Shown piece after piece: positions 52,570-64,000 of a DNA stretch of 64,000 nt. Made by a program: the position numbers and the translations under genes. Source of the stretch: Diphasiastrum complanatum (Eukaryota > Streptophyta > Lycopodiopsida > Lycopodiales > Lycopodiaceae); assembly GCA_029204225.1 (NCBI GenBank), contig CM055105.1, positions 48,807,688 through 48,871,687 on the forward strand, in the 5' to 3' direction. Below the pieces are notes generated by a model, which saw only the letters and a program-made list of their open reading frames with translations, did no database searches and was not told the DNA's origin. How positions within the stretch are numbered: the stretch's first letter is position 1; every line of letters begins with the position of its first letter.

Positions 52570-52890
52570 CACGGAGTTTGACAATAGTGTCGAGAATTTT
52601 TTTCTCACTACGAAACCCGACACTATCGCCTTTTTGCTACAGTCAATTTTCTCTTAAAGTGACACTATAAAAAATTGCAAGTAAAAATAAAGTATCGTGT
52701 TTTTCACATTTTTTGCCTGTCAGAAATTGCGAGTAAAAATGCAGTGTCGCATTTTTAGCATTTTTCAAAGTGCCTCAAATGTTAAGGAAATGACTTTGAA
52801 AAAGTGTGGGGCTACCCTAAATATTAAGGAAATGAATTTTGCGACACTCACATTTCTCACAAAAAGACGACACTCTCACTTTTCTTGATA
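52570..52890. repeat. Palindromic word island (CGACACT / AGTGTCG)
   Basis: At least eight copies of CGACACT, GTGTCG or near variants in 320 bp. A 40-base unit (AATTGC-AGTAAAAAT then a GTRTCG word and a T run) occurs twice, near 52672 and 52727. Arms near 52582 and 52612 can pair. The architecture is as in the islands at 4.65, 26.5 and 36.7 kb but with a different word. Confidence 0.62.
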
Positions 52891-53590
52891 ACAGTTTACG
52901 TTCATTTCTGCATAGTGACAATTACGTTCATTTATGTAGACAGACTGGTTACGGCCAATTGTCACCGCTTATCAGCAATCAGCTTTGAGAAAGAACTGGA
53001 TGAATGCCAGCAGACTCCAGCCAACTGGCATCTACATTTGACGACCTAATTACTTAGTATAAATCAGTTGTTCATACATCTCATTATAATGCTGTTATGA
53101 ATTGTGAGGAGTTGTGTTATTACACGACGCTTCCTATGCTCTTATCAAGCAGATTCACAACCAGAAAGTATTGTAGTTAGCTCTCTATCAAGCTTTCAAG
53201 CTTGACCGCTCTTGAGCATTCTAGCTCAGTTTTTAAAGATATATCTTAGAGTTGCTATTGCGCTACTGCTTATCAGCAGAGTTGCTTATTTCGGTCTTAT
53301 TCTCAGTTACTCAGAGATAGCTTTAGAATGCGTAATTTCTATCCGCTATTGTTTTGCGCTCATTAGCATCTGATCTTGTTTTTCTGAATCAATATGATTT
53401 CCTTATTGCATTCAATTTGTGTCAGAATGCATGCATCTTTGTATTGCTTTTGTAACTGGTAGAAATTGTCTGAGAATTCAATACTTTATGTTTGGCTACA
53501 TAATCACTTAGTATCTAGCGAAAGTTAGTTGCTAAAGATTGGACGTGATTCCCATCACTACTGCTAGGCGTAGTCATGCATTGGAAGTGG
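52891..53590. other. Unassigned, perhaps LTR remains
   Basis: Lies between the copia RNase H end and a copia integrase, both plus strand. AGTATAAATCAG near 53060 could be an LTR TATA box, but no boundaries or primer site can be defended. Confidence 0.4.
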
Positions 53591-55220
53591 GAAGTTTCCT
53601 CACCTATTTTCGACACATACATAGTGACCTATGTGGGCCAATGAAGACTATGTCATTGGGGGGAGCCAATTATTTCATGACATTCATTTGATGACTACTC
53701 CAGGAAGACGTGGATCTATTTCTTGAAGAACAAATCGGATGTGTTGACTTGCTTCAAGGAGCTTAAAGCTTTGGTTGAGAATGAGTTGGACGCACGTATT
53801 GAAGTGTTAAGATCAGATAGAGGGGATCAATACAAATCGAATGAATTTGAAGCATTTTGCAAGGAGCATGGAATCATTAGACAATTCTCAAGCACATGCG
53901 TTACATAGCAATAGAGTAGCTGAGAGGAAAGCTCGCACCATTGGAAAGCGCACGATCAATGATGAAGCAAATGGGCTTGGCAAACTACTATTGGTTAGAG
54001 GCGTGCAATGTGGCAACCTTCTTGCAAAATAGGAATCCCACTACTGTGGTTCCTAATGTGACTCCCAAAGAGGCACTCACATTAATGAAGCCAAATATTG
54101 ACAAGTTTTGCATTTTTTGATGCAAAGCTTATGTGCATGTGCCAAAGGAAGAGCGAACAAACTTGATGCGAAGTCCATCAAGTGCATCTTTGTTGGCTAC
54201 AATGAGAGGACAAAGGCAATTTTGGATGCAAAGCTTATGTGCATGTGCCAAAGGAAGAGCGAACAAACTTGATGCGAAGTCCATCAATTTCATCTCTGTT
54301 GGCTACAATGAGAGGACAAAGGCATATAGGTGCTTTGATCTAGTGATCAAAATATCCACATTAGTAGGGATGACAATGCAAGCGAAATATGCTCGTGAGA
54401 TTCTAGAGACATTTCATATGTTTGATTGTAAGCCATTGACTTTGCCTAGTGAAGTTAGTAAGAAATTGTCACGTCTTGATGAGAGTGGTCCAATTGGTAA
54501 TATATTATTTCGTCAACTCATTGTTAATCTCATATATCTCACCACTACTAGACATATATCTCACCACTACTCATTGGTGGTCTCATATATCTCACCACTA
54601 TTAGACATCAGTTATGTTGTGAGTCTTTTGAGGCAGTTTATGGTAGCACCTACCTTGGAGCATTGGAAAGCAGCTAAATGCATCCTAAGGTATGTGAAAG
54701 ACACACTTGATCTTGGTCTAGTCTATTCAAGATGATTTGATTTGCCAAAATTAAAAGGCTATGTAGATGGTGACTAGGGTGATAGTGCAGATGATAGAAG
54801 ATCTACCACTGGTTATGCAAATGTTTGGAAATGGTTGTTATTCCTGGTCAAGCAAAAAGCACGACACCATATCATGTTCACTATTGAAAAAAAAATTAAA
54901 GCCTTATGCTCAACAACACAAGAAGTGGTTTGGCTATGAGAGCTACTCAAAGAGATTGGAATAAAGCAAACCAATGATACAATCATTTCTTGTGATAGTT
55001 AGAGTGGAATTTGACTGGCTAAACATCTTGTGTTTCTTGTTAGAACAAAGCACATAAAAGTAAAATATCATCTTGTATGCGAGAAGCTTTGTTCAAAGGA
55101 TATAGATGTGATTCATTGTAGTACCCTACACAAGTAGTAGATATATTCATGAAGTCGCTAAGTAGAGACAAATTTGAGGATTTCATACTAAAGCTTGGCA
55201 TTGAGTTGATATCTTGAAAG
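53591..55220 (+). pseudogene. Ty1-copia relic: integrase joined to RNase H, RT deleted
   Basis: H-S-D-L-C-G-P-M-K-T, F-E-A-F-C-K-E-H-G-I and N-R-V-A-E-R-K-A give integrase. After G-Y-N-E-R-T-K-A-Y-R-C-F-D the sequence jumps to A-K-Y-A-R-E-I-L-E-T-F, M-F-D-C-K-P and R-Q-L-I-V-N-L-I-Y-L-T-T-T-R (the RT/RNase H boundary), then R-S-T-T-G-Y, S-S-K-K-H-D-T-I-S and finally F-M-K-S-L-S-R. The catalytic RT (Y-V-D-D) is missing. Internal tandem duplications lie at 54121-54332 and about 54515-54600. Many stops and shifts. Confidence 0.85.
54121..54332 (+). repeat. 106-bp tandem duplication inside copia integrase
   Basis: TGCAAAGCTTATGTGCATGT begins both copies (54121 and 54227). The copies are almost identical through GAGAGGACAAAGGCA. 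The 106-bp period is not a multiple of three, so it shifts the frame. Confidence 0.93.
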
Positions 55221-56096
55221 CTGAACATGTTGTTGGATATGTTTCTTTTATATAACTTGCTCATGGCATTTCAGTGAAGTACATCTTGTCTTTAAGTTGA
55301 AAATGGCTATGCTTTTATGGAGGCATATTCCATGAGTAGTTTACTTGTTGATAGGTTGTTGATGTTAATTATAGAAGGAGAGAGTCGAAAGTGCAGTAAT
55401 TAACTTATGTTTATTTTACGGTCATTTACCATTTTTAGATGGTTACTTTCTCTCTCCTATTTTTAGGCAGTGGGCGGATTTTTCTCGAGCTGAGATAATT
55501 TTTCTTGTACTTCTATGTCCGTGTGAATATATAGTTGTTGGAGAGCAATTGCTCAGTTTTCTTGTCTCAAGGTGCTTTGAGTTGTGGTGTGGTGATTGCA
55601 TCGATCAAATTCCGTTGTTGTCACTGAAACGATGAGTTTCGCCTAACTTGAGAAAGCGGTATTTTCAACTTTTGCTTGCAAAACCATTAGGTTCTCTGAC
55701 AATTGCTAGATCTCAGATAAAAAGCTCAAAGTCTTTTCATGGCTGTTCAGTGGCCTAGTACAGGTACCTCCTTGTCTTTACGACATCCAAAATGGTGCAC
55801 AAACGGTGAAATTATTGCCGATTTTGTGAGAAAATCGTAACTCTCACCTGGTCTTTTCCAAGAACTAAGTACAAAAATATGCGATTTTTGACCGTTTTTG
55901 ACCCCGTCTGTTGCTATGCATAGGCTAAGATTCCTAGTACTGAGCTCGACAAGCCTATGTATGTCTAAAAAAGTGAACCGGTGCTCTACTTCTCACTCTT
56001 TGACCATCGTAAATCCCAAACTCTCAAAAAAGGTTTTTCTTGAAGCTCCTCAATGACTACCTTGTCCTGTGTACAATCCCTGTCAATCCTTGTTGA
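55221..56096. other. Unassigned between copia fragments
   Basis: May include a plus-strand 3' LTR of the relic before it (GAAGGAGAGAG purine tract near 55375, TATATAG near 55535). It may also include the minus-strand leader of the element whose primer site is at 56108-56097. Boundaries cannot be defined. Confidence 0.4.
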
Positions 56097-56300
56097 GCTC
56101 TGATACCAAATTAAAATATGCTTCAAACATAATCACATATCATCATACACTGTTTCACACTCAAAAAGCACTCTCCCACTCCAAGCTCACATAGCAACTA
56201 TAAATCTCAAAACCAAAAACACTATACATATAGCTTCTTCTTTGGCAACCCAGCATGGCCCAAGTTGCCGTTGACGGAACGTAGTGAATCCTTACTTGAC
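56097..56300 (-). repeat. 5' LTR fragment and primer site of the interrupted copia
   Basis: The minus strand TGGTATCAGAGC at 56108-56097 is a primer-binding site. The adjoining sequence to about 56295 resembles the 3' LTR at 49825-50078 in the same orientation. Together they delimit a copia of about 6.4 kb whose middle is filled with inverted copia pieces and a word island. Confidence 0.7.
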
Positions 56301-58927
56301 TATTTGAGCCCTAATCTGGTAGGCTGACTTCTAGTCACTCAATATTTACTTCCCATATTATTATTTGAATTTTAAAGTTTAGGGAGGAAAATCAAAGTGT
56401 TGTATTTCTCGTTGGTTAGAAGTGAGGTGGAAGTTAGACCCTTAAAACTACTCAAGATTGTCTAGTTAGCATTTATATTGATCAAGGGTACACATTGATT
56501 AGATAGAATGAATAGATGGACCTAATCTATTAGTCTGATAAGCAATATGTGAGATTTCTACATTATATTTGAGGCTCATCTGTACAAATGTTGATTGAGA
56601 GAGTTGGAAGCTTGATCGTGAGAGGTGAATCCACTGGCAAGGTGCTTGGTTGCCATGGCTATAAGCTTTTCATATTAATTTAATGAGTGTCATTTGATTT
56701 GCTTTGCTAAATGAAAGTTTTGTCTAACATTGTCTAGATTTTGTTATGTACAAAGTGCTCTTGATATGCTAATAACCTTAATCACATAGTTTCACATTAC
56801 TGTCACAATATTTCCAAGACTATATCTTGGACATCCATCCCCCATGCCCCTCTTCACTCTCATATAAGTCATGCTCACATCAATTTGTAGTATAATTTTC
56901 ACAAATGGTTCTATTGTTGGTGCATGGCATTGAAGTGTCCCTCAACTTAGCTAATCAAGTGAAGGTCTCCACTTTTCACAGTTCTCTCCTCTAACTACCC
57001 ATTTTTCATAGGCCTAATCTATATGATTCCATCATCAGATATGCTAGAATTACCATCACATGCATCCTCGTCCTTGAAAGAAAAAGCTATACCTACTATC
57101 AACATAAGCTCTTGCAAGACCTCTCTCACCTATGCATTGTTCCACTTTAATTCCAACATCACTAACTTGAAACAAATGTTAACCACAAAAATATGCTTGG
57201 TGCACATATAGACATTGTGGTAATTTTCATGAATGGATTGGGCTAATCGAATATTCTCATAACAATTTCCAGAACAAGTCTAACCTTTTGCTGAAGATTA
57301 GTCAATGCTTGGTATCATGGTCATGAAATCTAGTTGCAGATAAATTGCTCAACCAACTACCCCTGTTCTACATCATGGTGAAATGTGTCTACAACGTCAT
57401 CACTCAGAGTGACACGTAAATGATAGAACTATGATAGTCTAGCAAAAAATATGATTGAACGCAAAACATAAGAAAAATAGAAAATTGGAAAAGAGTGCAA
57501 CTTAATGTGATTTAACCACAAAAACATCACGATTTCCATAATCTAAAGTGTTAGAGAACTTTGAGGTCCTCCCTAAGTTGGATAAGGATTGAAAATGCGT
57601 TCATGTTTGCATAGGTTTCAATATGGACTGGTAGCGAGTTGATGTTCGAGCCTCGTGCCCTTTCTTGGCTTGCCTTTACTATGTGCCATTGTGTTGTAAA
57701 GTGTACATATTATTGTAGATAACAAAGGTACGTAAGCAAAAACACAACAAAAAAAACAAATCTTTGGATGAAAATAAGACTTATAGACCAAAAAAATGCC
57801 CACTTTATCATACTACTTGGAATGACGCAAGCACGTCTAGAGAAAATAAAGAACTAGATTTGATTCACATCATGCCATCCAAGACATCCAAAACTGCAAA
57901 TTATTATGTTTGTAAGTGATTTTGTCATGTATAGAGATGAATATAATAAGCAAAAAGTTGAAATAAGGAACATTGCAAAAGAAGGTTGTTGAAGCATGCA
58001 CACCCTTCAATGAACATAATGAGAAGTGGATATTGCTCAAAATTACCTCCTTAAACATTACTTACAATTTTCAATACCTTCTTGGACATTTTCTCACACA
58101 TCTTGTTTTTTTTTTAAACATTGAAATTTTCACAAAACTCAAACATTTATGATGCTATCATGTCTTATGCACAAATATACAAGGGAACCTAACTTGGGAG
58201 CACAAGGCTCCAAACATGTCAATGGAGCAACAAGCAGGGTTTGATCCTACATTGATGTGGTAGGAATCTCCCTCTTATCCAACATGTCATGCTATCCTTG
58301 ACAAATCTTGCATTTTTTAAGGGTTGTAGGGTTTTTGAAAATGAGACAGTCTAAAACTTGCAAATAAAGATGCATACTTATTACAATCCCACAATTACTA
58401 ATATTTGCTAAAAATTATGTACAACAATGAATAAAACAAACTATCTCAATTAACTATACATTTATCTAGCACAATTAGAAAAGCCAAAATGTCCAAAGAT
58501 TTGTAGCATCAAGTATTTCATGAGGCAGTGTCTCTCTTTCTTGCAAAAAAAAATTTGCTTTGATTTTGGCATGATGTGCATTATGAATTTTTATATAGGT
58601 CTTGCATTATCAAACTACCCTCTAAGTTATATATAGAACATGTGATAAAACTATTATAAGGCTGTTAAGACTATTGGCAAGTCACTTTGCCTTGCCCTGT
58701 CACTTGCCACCCCTTTTTAAGATCTCTACAAGTGTTTTGATAGTGGCAATGGACCACTCCCCTTTCAAACTTAGCTAGTAAGTATTTGATGGAGAGTCAT
58801 TATCTAATTGGCTTGTTTGAGTCTTTGCCATACTATTGGTCCACTTTTTTAAAGTTTGCCCTTGACAACTCGACATAATAGGCAATGTCCCTAGTTCCAA
58901 AAAACAAGGTTGAGTTGCTCCTACATG
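56301..58927. other. 2.6 kb without recognised features
   Basis: AT-rich, short random frames, no transposon proteins, LTR ends or RNA genes recognised on either strand. Confidence 0.5.
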
Positions 58928-58932
58928 GCAAG

Positions 58933-59404
58933 TGTTGGAGATGGTGAACTCAAACCAACCTTTCCTGACACGTTTCCAGAACAACCGATAGTTCAGGGCA
59001 CCATCAACACCGAACTATCGAATACCTACATGAGTTGAGACCACCAGCTATGGACGAGCAAACTGTCGAGCTATTTGAATTATCGGATCTTATCTTGTCA
59101 GTTGTGAGGCTTCAAATTGTCATGCTCAGCCGTAAAGAATGTTACAAGATGAGACACTAGTTAATTGAATAGAACATATGCAGAAAATACACATAATTGT
59201 AAGAGGAGCGTTAGGCTGCTATGTTGCGATGCACTGACGATTCATTCTAAAAAAAGAAAATACAAAAGCCATTTTGTTCTTCCAACAATGGGTTTTTGCG
59301 TAGTATCCATTATTGTTTGATCGATTGCTGCATTGCATGTGATTTGTATTAGTGTATCTAGATCCATTAATCTTGTGCAATAGATAGCGCACTTTTGTGG
59401 CACA
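58933..59404 (+). repeat. 5' LTR of the RT-less copia
   Basis: Homologous along its length to 62032-62606, which has about 100 extra bases in the middle and near the end. It carries several GATAGTT/AACTATC inverted words near 58985-59080 that could fold. Confidence 0.88.
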
Positions 59405-62030
59405 ATTTCAGAGCAGATTCATTAGATACAATATGGCTACTACAATTCAGGCAAGGATTACGATCAATCTTGATGGCGCAAACTATTGCATATGGAAGTT
59501 CAAGATAAAGACACTTCTAAAAGGCGAGGAGATATGGTCAGTGATCGATCTCACAGAGCCAAAACCTCTAGAGGAAGATCCAAGGAGAGCAGAATGGATA
59601 AGGAAAGATGAATGCGCAATGGCGATCATCATATCCTCCATAAATGAAAAATTTCTCATGCAGATTGAAGATTGCTAGATCAACCATGAAGCGTGGGAAA
59701 AACTAAAGCAAAAGTACGAAGGACAACCACATCCGTTATGCACCTCCACAATCAGCTACAAAGCTTGCGACGGGATGGGAATGAGCTGGATCATCATGTA
59801 GAGAATATCAAAATGATCTTCGCTTAGCTCTCTGCATCTGGACAAGAGCATCAAGTCTCAACACCCCAACAGCTGATGTACTTTATGAAATCATTACCCT
59901 CATCTTATTAGCCACTAAAAATGCTTATCCTGAGTTTACCTTAGATGACATTTGAAAGAGCAATCAATCTCGTAGCACACAAAACATTGATGAGAGATGA
60001 AGGAGAAACTAATGGTGACCAGGAGAAGGCCCTTTTTGTAAGGGGAAAGAAAAAAAACAAGCCCAAGATCGAGAAGACTCAAATGAAGTCTTCAACAAAA
60101 GGCAACAACAACAAAGATACTTCTATCTATGATCACTGTAACAAGTCGAGACACACAACAGACAAATGCTGGTTTAATCCAACTATACCTTGCACTCACT
60201 ACAAGAAAAGAGGACATTTTGCATATGAATGCTGGCACAATCCCAAAGGAAAGCACAAAGGAGAAAATGCAAATGTCGCATAATTATCCAAAGATGGTGA
60301 GAAGAACGACAATGCGTTCACAGTTGTTGATGAAGAGTTAGTGACCTACATGCAGAATGACTATGATATAGTCATAGATTTAGGAGCGACATCTCATATA
60401 ACTTGCAACAAAAATGTTGTGATGAACTACAAGGCACTACACAACACAAGAACAATGATATTGGGTGACGAGAACAGACACGATGTCGAAGGCATAAGAA
60501 CTCTTCAGTTCCGTACATTGTCGGGACATGCTGAGATTGGGAACACATGCCAAATGGTTGAGCACAGATTGAATAAGTTGGTGATTATCGGATCAATACA
60601 AGGTAATCTATATCAAGCAAAAATCATTAGCAGCTACGATAGCATACTAAATGCATCCGAAAGTGAAAATCATCTCTGGCATGGATGCATGTATCATCTG
60701 AATATGAGGAGTCTCTATGACATGAGCAAGAAGGAACTTGTGAATGCTCTTAAGATTACAAGTCCAGACTCCGACTTCTACGAAGCCTGTCATAAAGGTA
60801 AGCAACATCAAAGCCCATTTGTACATGAAGGAAGGAGAGCCAAGGACATCCTAGAGTTAGTTCACTTAGATGTATGTGGACCAATGAAGGTCGACTCCCT
60901 TTTTGGATCGAGATACTTCCTTGCATTCCTAGATGATTTTAGCAGGATGATAACTATATACTATTTGAAGAAGAGTATGAAATGTTTGATGGATTCAAAA
61001 AGTTCGTGGCATTTGTAGAACCACACACCTCCAAGAAATTGCAGACCCTTAGGTCCGACATGGAGGCGAGTATTCGAGCAAAGATTTTTCAGACTCCTAT
61101 CAAGAGAGAGAAATCGAACATCAATTCATAACTTGCAGATACATCCCAATACAATGGCGGAGCAGAAAGATGAAACAAAACACTTGTGGAAGGAGCAAAG
61201 CGCATGACGACTTAAGCACACTTGCCAAGTTAGTTTTGGGCTGAAGCAATTGTAGCTGCACATCTACAGGACCGATCAATAATTACAACACTGGAAAACA
61301 AGACGCCGTATGAAATATGGACATGAGGTGAAAAGCTCGATCTATCATATGCACGAGTGTTTGAATGTGCAGCATACATGCACGTACCAAAAGAGAAGAG
61401 AAGCAAACTGGATGAAAAGTCGATGCAAACAGTGATGGTCAAATATTTGAATGGCTCACATATCTATCGACTCTACAATTCAACTTCAAAGAAGGTGGTT
61501 ATGAGCATAGACGTGAAGTTCGATGAATCAACATTTCCAAGGGTAAAGAATCAAGAGGCCATGAAATCTTCTCAATACTGCCAATTGAAGAGGGAGTTCA
61601 AGGCCAAACGTCGAATCAGAATGTTGAACCATAGACTCCAAAATAGGAAATGAAATATCATTGTGTCGAAGAATTCGATGGACAAACACACCAGCAACGA
61701 CAAATCCAACCAAGAAGATCGACAATAATTAGAAGAACCCCCGACTGATTTATTGATAGTCTTCAATGGAGTGAAGACATAGATGTCGAATTCTACAACT
61801 TTGCTAAGGAACCAACCACATATCTAAAAGCAATCTAGAATCCTGAAGGTGAATTTTGGAAGCAAGTAATGTCAGAAGAGATCGAATCAATGAAGAAAGG
61901 AGAGCTTTGTGTCAAGATCGTGAGACCAGAAGATATGATTGCATACTTGCTGACCAAGCCACTGTTTACAAAACACAGAAGATCAATTGAAGTTGGATGT
62001 AAAGATAAAGGTTGTATCACTCAAGAGGGA
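59405..62030 (+). pseudogene. Copia gag-protease-integrase relic without RT
   Basis: Gag: N-L-D-G-A-N-Y-C-I-W-K-F-K-I-K, G-E-E-I-W-S-V-I-D, with a stop at 59679. Two zinc knuckles lie near 60125-60235; the first begins D-H-C instead of C-x-x-C and the second has C-T-H-Y, so each has lost a ligand. Protease reads V-I-D-L-G-A-T-S-H-I-T, with the usual Ser after the catalytic Asp changed. Pre-integrase L-W-H-G-C and integrase H-L-D-V-C-G-P-M and F-L-D-D-F-S-R follow. After M-S-E-E-I-E-S-M-K-K near 61890 the frame moves directly to Y-L-L-T-K-P-L, so RT and RNase H are deleted. Confidence 0.88.
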
Positions 62031-62031
62031 G

Positions 62032-62606
62032 TGTTGGAGATGTGAACTCAAACCAACCTTTTCCGACATTTTCCTTGAACAACAGATAGTTTGGGACACC
62101 ATAGAAACTGAACTATCGAGTACCTACATGAGTTGAGACTAGCTATGGATGAGAGCGAACTATCGAGCTATTCGAATTATTGGATCTTAGCTTGTCGGAC
62201 GAGGGGCTTCAAACTGTCATGCTCAGCCATAAGGAACGTTGCAAGAGGAGACATGTACTTAACTAATAGTTTAGCATAATTCTCTCTTGCAATGATTAGT
62301 TGAACTATCTTTTAATCACATATAACAGAACATAAGTATAGACCAGAAATCAATAGAACATATGCAAAAAATACAGAGAATTGTAAGAGGAGCGTTAGGT
62401 CGCTATGTCACGATGCATCGGCGACTCACTTTAAGAAAAGAAAATACAAAAGACATTCTGTTCTTCCAACAGTGGGTTATTGCGTAGTATCCATTATTGT
62501 TTGATTAATTGTTGCATTGCTTGTGATTTGTATTACCATATCTAGATCCATTAATCTTGTGCAATAGATAGCACGCTTCTGCACTAGATAGCACACGTTT
62601 GCAACA
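62032..62606 (+). repeat. 3' LTR of the RT-less copia
   Basis: 575 bp, TGTTGGAGATG...GCAACA. It matches the 5' LTR with many substitutions and two indels, suggesting an old insertion. Confidence 0.88.
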
Positions 62607-62922
62607 ACAAGGGTCCTTTGTGTGAGAGATTTCAACTAGTTTAGTCAAATTTTGGTTAATTGTCAATATTAGGCCAATATGCATCTTAGACTTAGAGATA
62701 CACTTTATGAAAGTTATTTTAGTCAAAGTTACATTTGAATTACCACTTTTGAAAAGTGTGGGAAAGTTAGGAGGTCGAGTTTGGAAGATTCAAATTTGAA
62801 CATTTGGTTCATTGGATCTAGTCCATATTGTTGGTAGGGTTTTTGATATGGAGGGAAACCAAGATCATTAATGAGGCATGGATCTGCTGTAAATAGATGT
62901 ACACATGTGGGAAGAGAATCAT

Positions 62923-62930
62923 TCTCTCTC

Positions 62931-62988
<58 letters not shown>
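62923..62988. repeat. TC dinucleotide microsatellite
   Basis: About 32 TC units with one TG interruption at 62938. Confidence 0.96.
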
Positions 62989-62989
<1 letters not shown>

Positions 62990-62999
62990 ATTCATGCTT

Positions 63000-63720
63000 G
63001 TACATGAGTTCTCTTTGGGTTCATATATCCATTTTTGGACTATAGTGGTGATATTATGCAATCTTGTGTGTAGAATGCAATTTTATGCTATGTATTGGAT
63101 CCACATGTGTGAAATATAGTACCTTATTGTTATTGTATGGACTGCAATTTCATTTTATCAAATATTTGATGTTTGATCAAGATCTTATTGAGTTTACATC
63201 ACTTTTGTGTAGTTGATGTTAGATTTCTACATTGTCAATGTGTTAGATGTGTTGACATTCATAACCAAAGATTAAGGGGACCTAATTGGATCTTAGTGAT
63301 TCATATTTCTTCACATGGTATTAGAGATTTTGCTGCAGGTTATTGAAGTATCATCCATCTTTAGCAATGATTTAGAGGAGTTACCAATTCTAGAGCATTC
63401 TAGATTGATTTCTACTCAAAATTCAAGCATTTTTCATGTATATAATTGATTTTTTGTAAATCAAAACTCAATATAGGGTTGTGATCTTGAATTAGGCCAA
63501 TTTCACACGTTACTTACTAGATTTAGGCAGCTTTAAATGTATTAGGAAGGTCTCATTGAAGGCTACAAGATTCTATATCAAGTTTGTAGTATCCATCAGT
63601 ATGTTTTTCATTTTGAATTTCCACACTGCATAGTTGGAAATCCCGTCCAATTTGCTACTTTCACTCAAAATGGACTCTCCCATGTTTGCCTTCGCAAAAC
63701 TGCTTGAAACTTCTGCCTTA
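63000..63720 (+). mobile_element. Possible LTR end with primer-like site and leader
   Basis: TGGTATTAGAGATTTTG at 63318 follows TTCACA, resembling a primer-binding site after an LTR ending in CA (two mismatches to TGGTATCAGAGC). The sequence that follows is leader-like and AT-rich. No partner LTR or gag is in view, so this is tentative. Confidence 0.4.
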
Positions 63721-63789
63721 GGCTAAGAACAGTATGTCGAGGCCAACAGTGATGTCAGAAGTTGAAAATAATGACCTGCCCTTTTTTTT

Positions 63790-64000
63790 CTTACCAGGCC
63801 ACTCGCCGCTTTTCCACCAACTTGAAAGCCAAATCGGCGCCGCCTTCCGGAATGCACTCAGTTGTCAACTCCCAACAACGTGCCCAGTGGAATGGTGAAA
63901 CTACTTCTGGCGTACTCCGAACACTTTCCCCACTGCAACCACTATGTTTTGCTGTACCGTACTTGTAGGTACAGTCCGGTGCCCTTCGTTTGGAGGTTAT
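63790..64000 (-). other. GC-richer edge, possible host exon
   Basis: G+C rises to about half from 63795 to the end. On the minus strand one frame is open from the edge to G-T-A-A-G, with a good donor (TG|GTAAGA at about 63798). It encodes C-W-E-L-T-T-E-C-I-P and A-D-L-A-F-K-L-V-E-K-R-R-V. The family is not recognised. The plus strand also has an acceptor-like TTTTTTTTCTTACCAG at this point, so strand is not settled. Confidence 0.35.

Larger units (their letters stand above)
58933..62606 (+). mobile_element. Complete but RT-less Ty1-copia element
   Basis: The 5' LTR runs from 58933 to about 59404 and the 3' LTR from 62032 to 62606, both TGTTGGAGATG at the start and CAACA/CACA at the end. The likely 5-bp target duplication is imperfect: GCAAG (58928-58932) and ACAAG (62607-62611). 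A decayed primer site (TTTCAGAGC, 59406-59414) follows the 5' LTR, and the purine tract CAAGAGGGAG precedes the 3' LTR. Coding covers gag, knuckles, protease and integrase, then skips to the polyprotein tail. At 3.7 kb it is short for a copia. Confidence 0.88.

Noticed and set aside
1-64000. CRISPR arrays, bacterial operons, tRNA or rRNA genes
   Set aside because: Direct repeats found are tandem duplications, LTRs or word islands without regular spacers. No tRNA cloverleaf or rRNA segment was recognised, and the coding content is plant.

Overview
The window is plant nuclear DNA. It is AT-rich, has GT-AG introns with pyrimidine-rich acceptors, and most of its length is Ty1-copia and Ty3-gypsy retrotransposon remains. 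The one host gene I can follow with confidence is a nucleoporin NUP98 gene on the minus strand. The species cannot be fixed from sequence alone. Kilobase-scale introns full of old, broken LTR elements suggest a seed plant with slow DNA turnover, which is inference.

Host gene: NUP98 starts with a 19-nt coding exon at 28750-28732 and runs leftward through twelve coding exons to base 1, where the window cuts it just past the His-Phe-Ser self-cleavage motif. All exon phases agree (2942 nt = 980 codons plus 2 nt). Exons 2, 3 and 5 hold the FG repeats, exon 4 the GLEBS (Gle2/RAE1-binding) motif, exons 9 and 10 the linker, and exon 12 the autoproteolytic domain. A non-coding 5' exon probably lies near 29323-29395.

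Insertions inside NUP98: intron 10 (928-6349) holds a copia gag relic, a GC-rich palindromic island and an endonuclease-like relic. Intron 9 (6531-13093) holds a plus-strand chromovirus with a truncated 3' LTR. Intron 6 (13876-20733) holds a minus-strand chromovirus that has lost its 3' end. Intron 1 (24615-28731) holds two copia relics and another palindromic island.

Right of NUP98 (about 29.4-64 kb) is a transposon graveyard. It contains a minus copia with a clear 5-bp target duplication (31805-36274), a gene-fragment duplication inside a palindromic island (36720-37395), and a plus LTR with primer-binding site (40018-41430) abutting a minus copia with a 902-residue ORF (to about 46018). 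Beyond these lie a plus copia 5' end with a triplicated primer-binding-like motif (46.2 kb), a gypsy integrase relic, a gypsy protease relic, and a copia (49.8-56.3 kb) interrupted by inverted copia pieces. The last complete element is a 3.7-kb plus copia without reverse transcriptase (58933-62606). The final 300 bases are richer in GC and may be an exon edge of another gene.

The least explained structure is a set of five islands (about 4.65, 14.0-14.85, 26.45-27.17, 36.72-37.40 and 52.57-52.89 kb). Each is built from many direct and inverted copies of one short CG-containing word beside A or T runs, and each island uses its own word. I cannot place them in a named transposon family.
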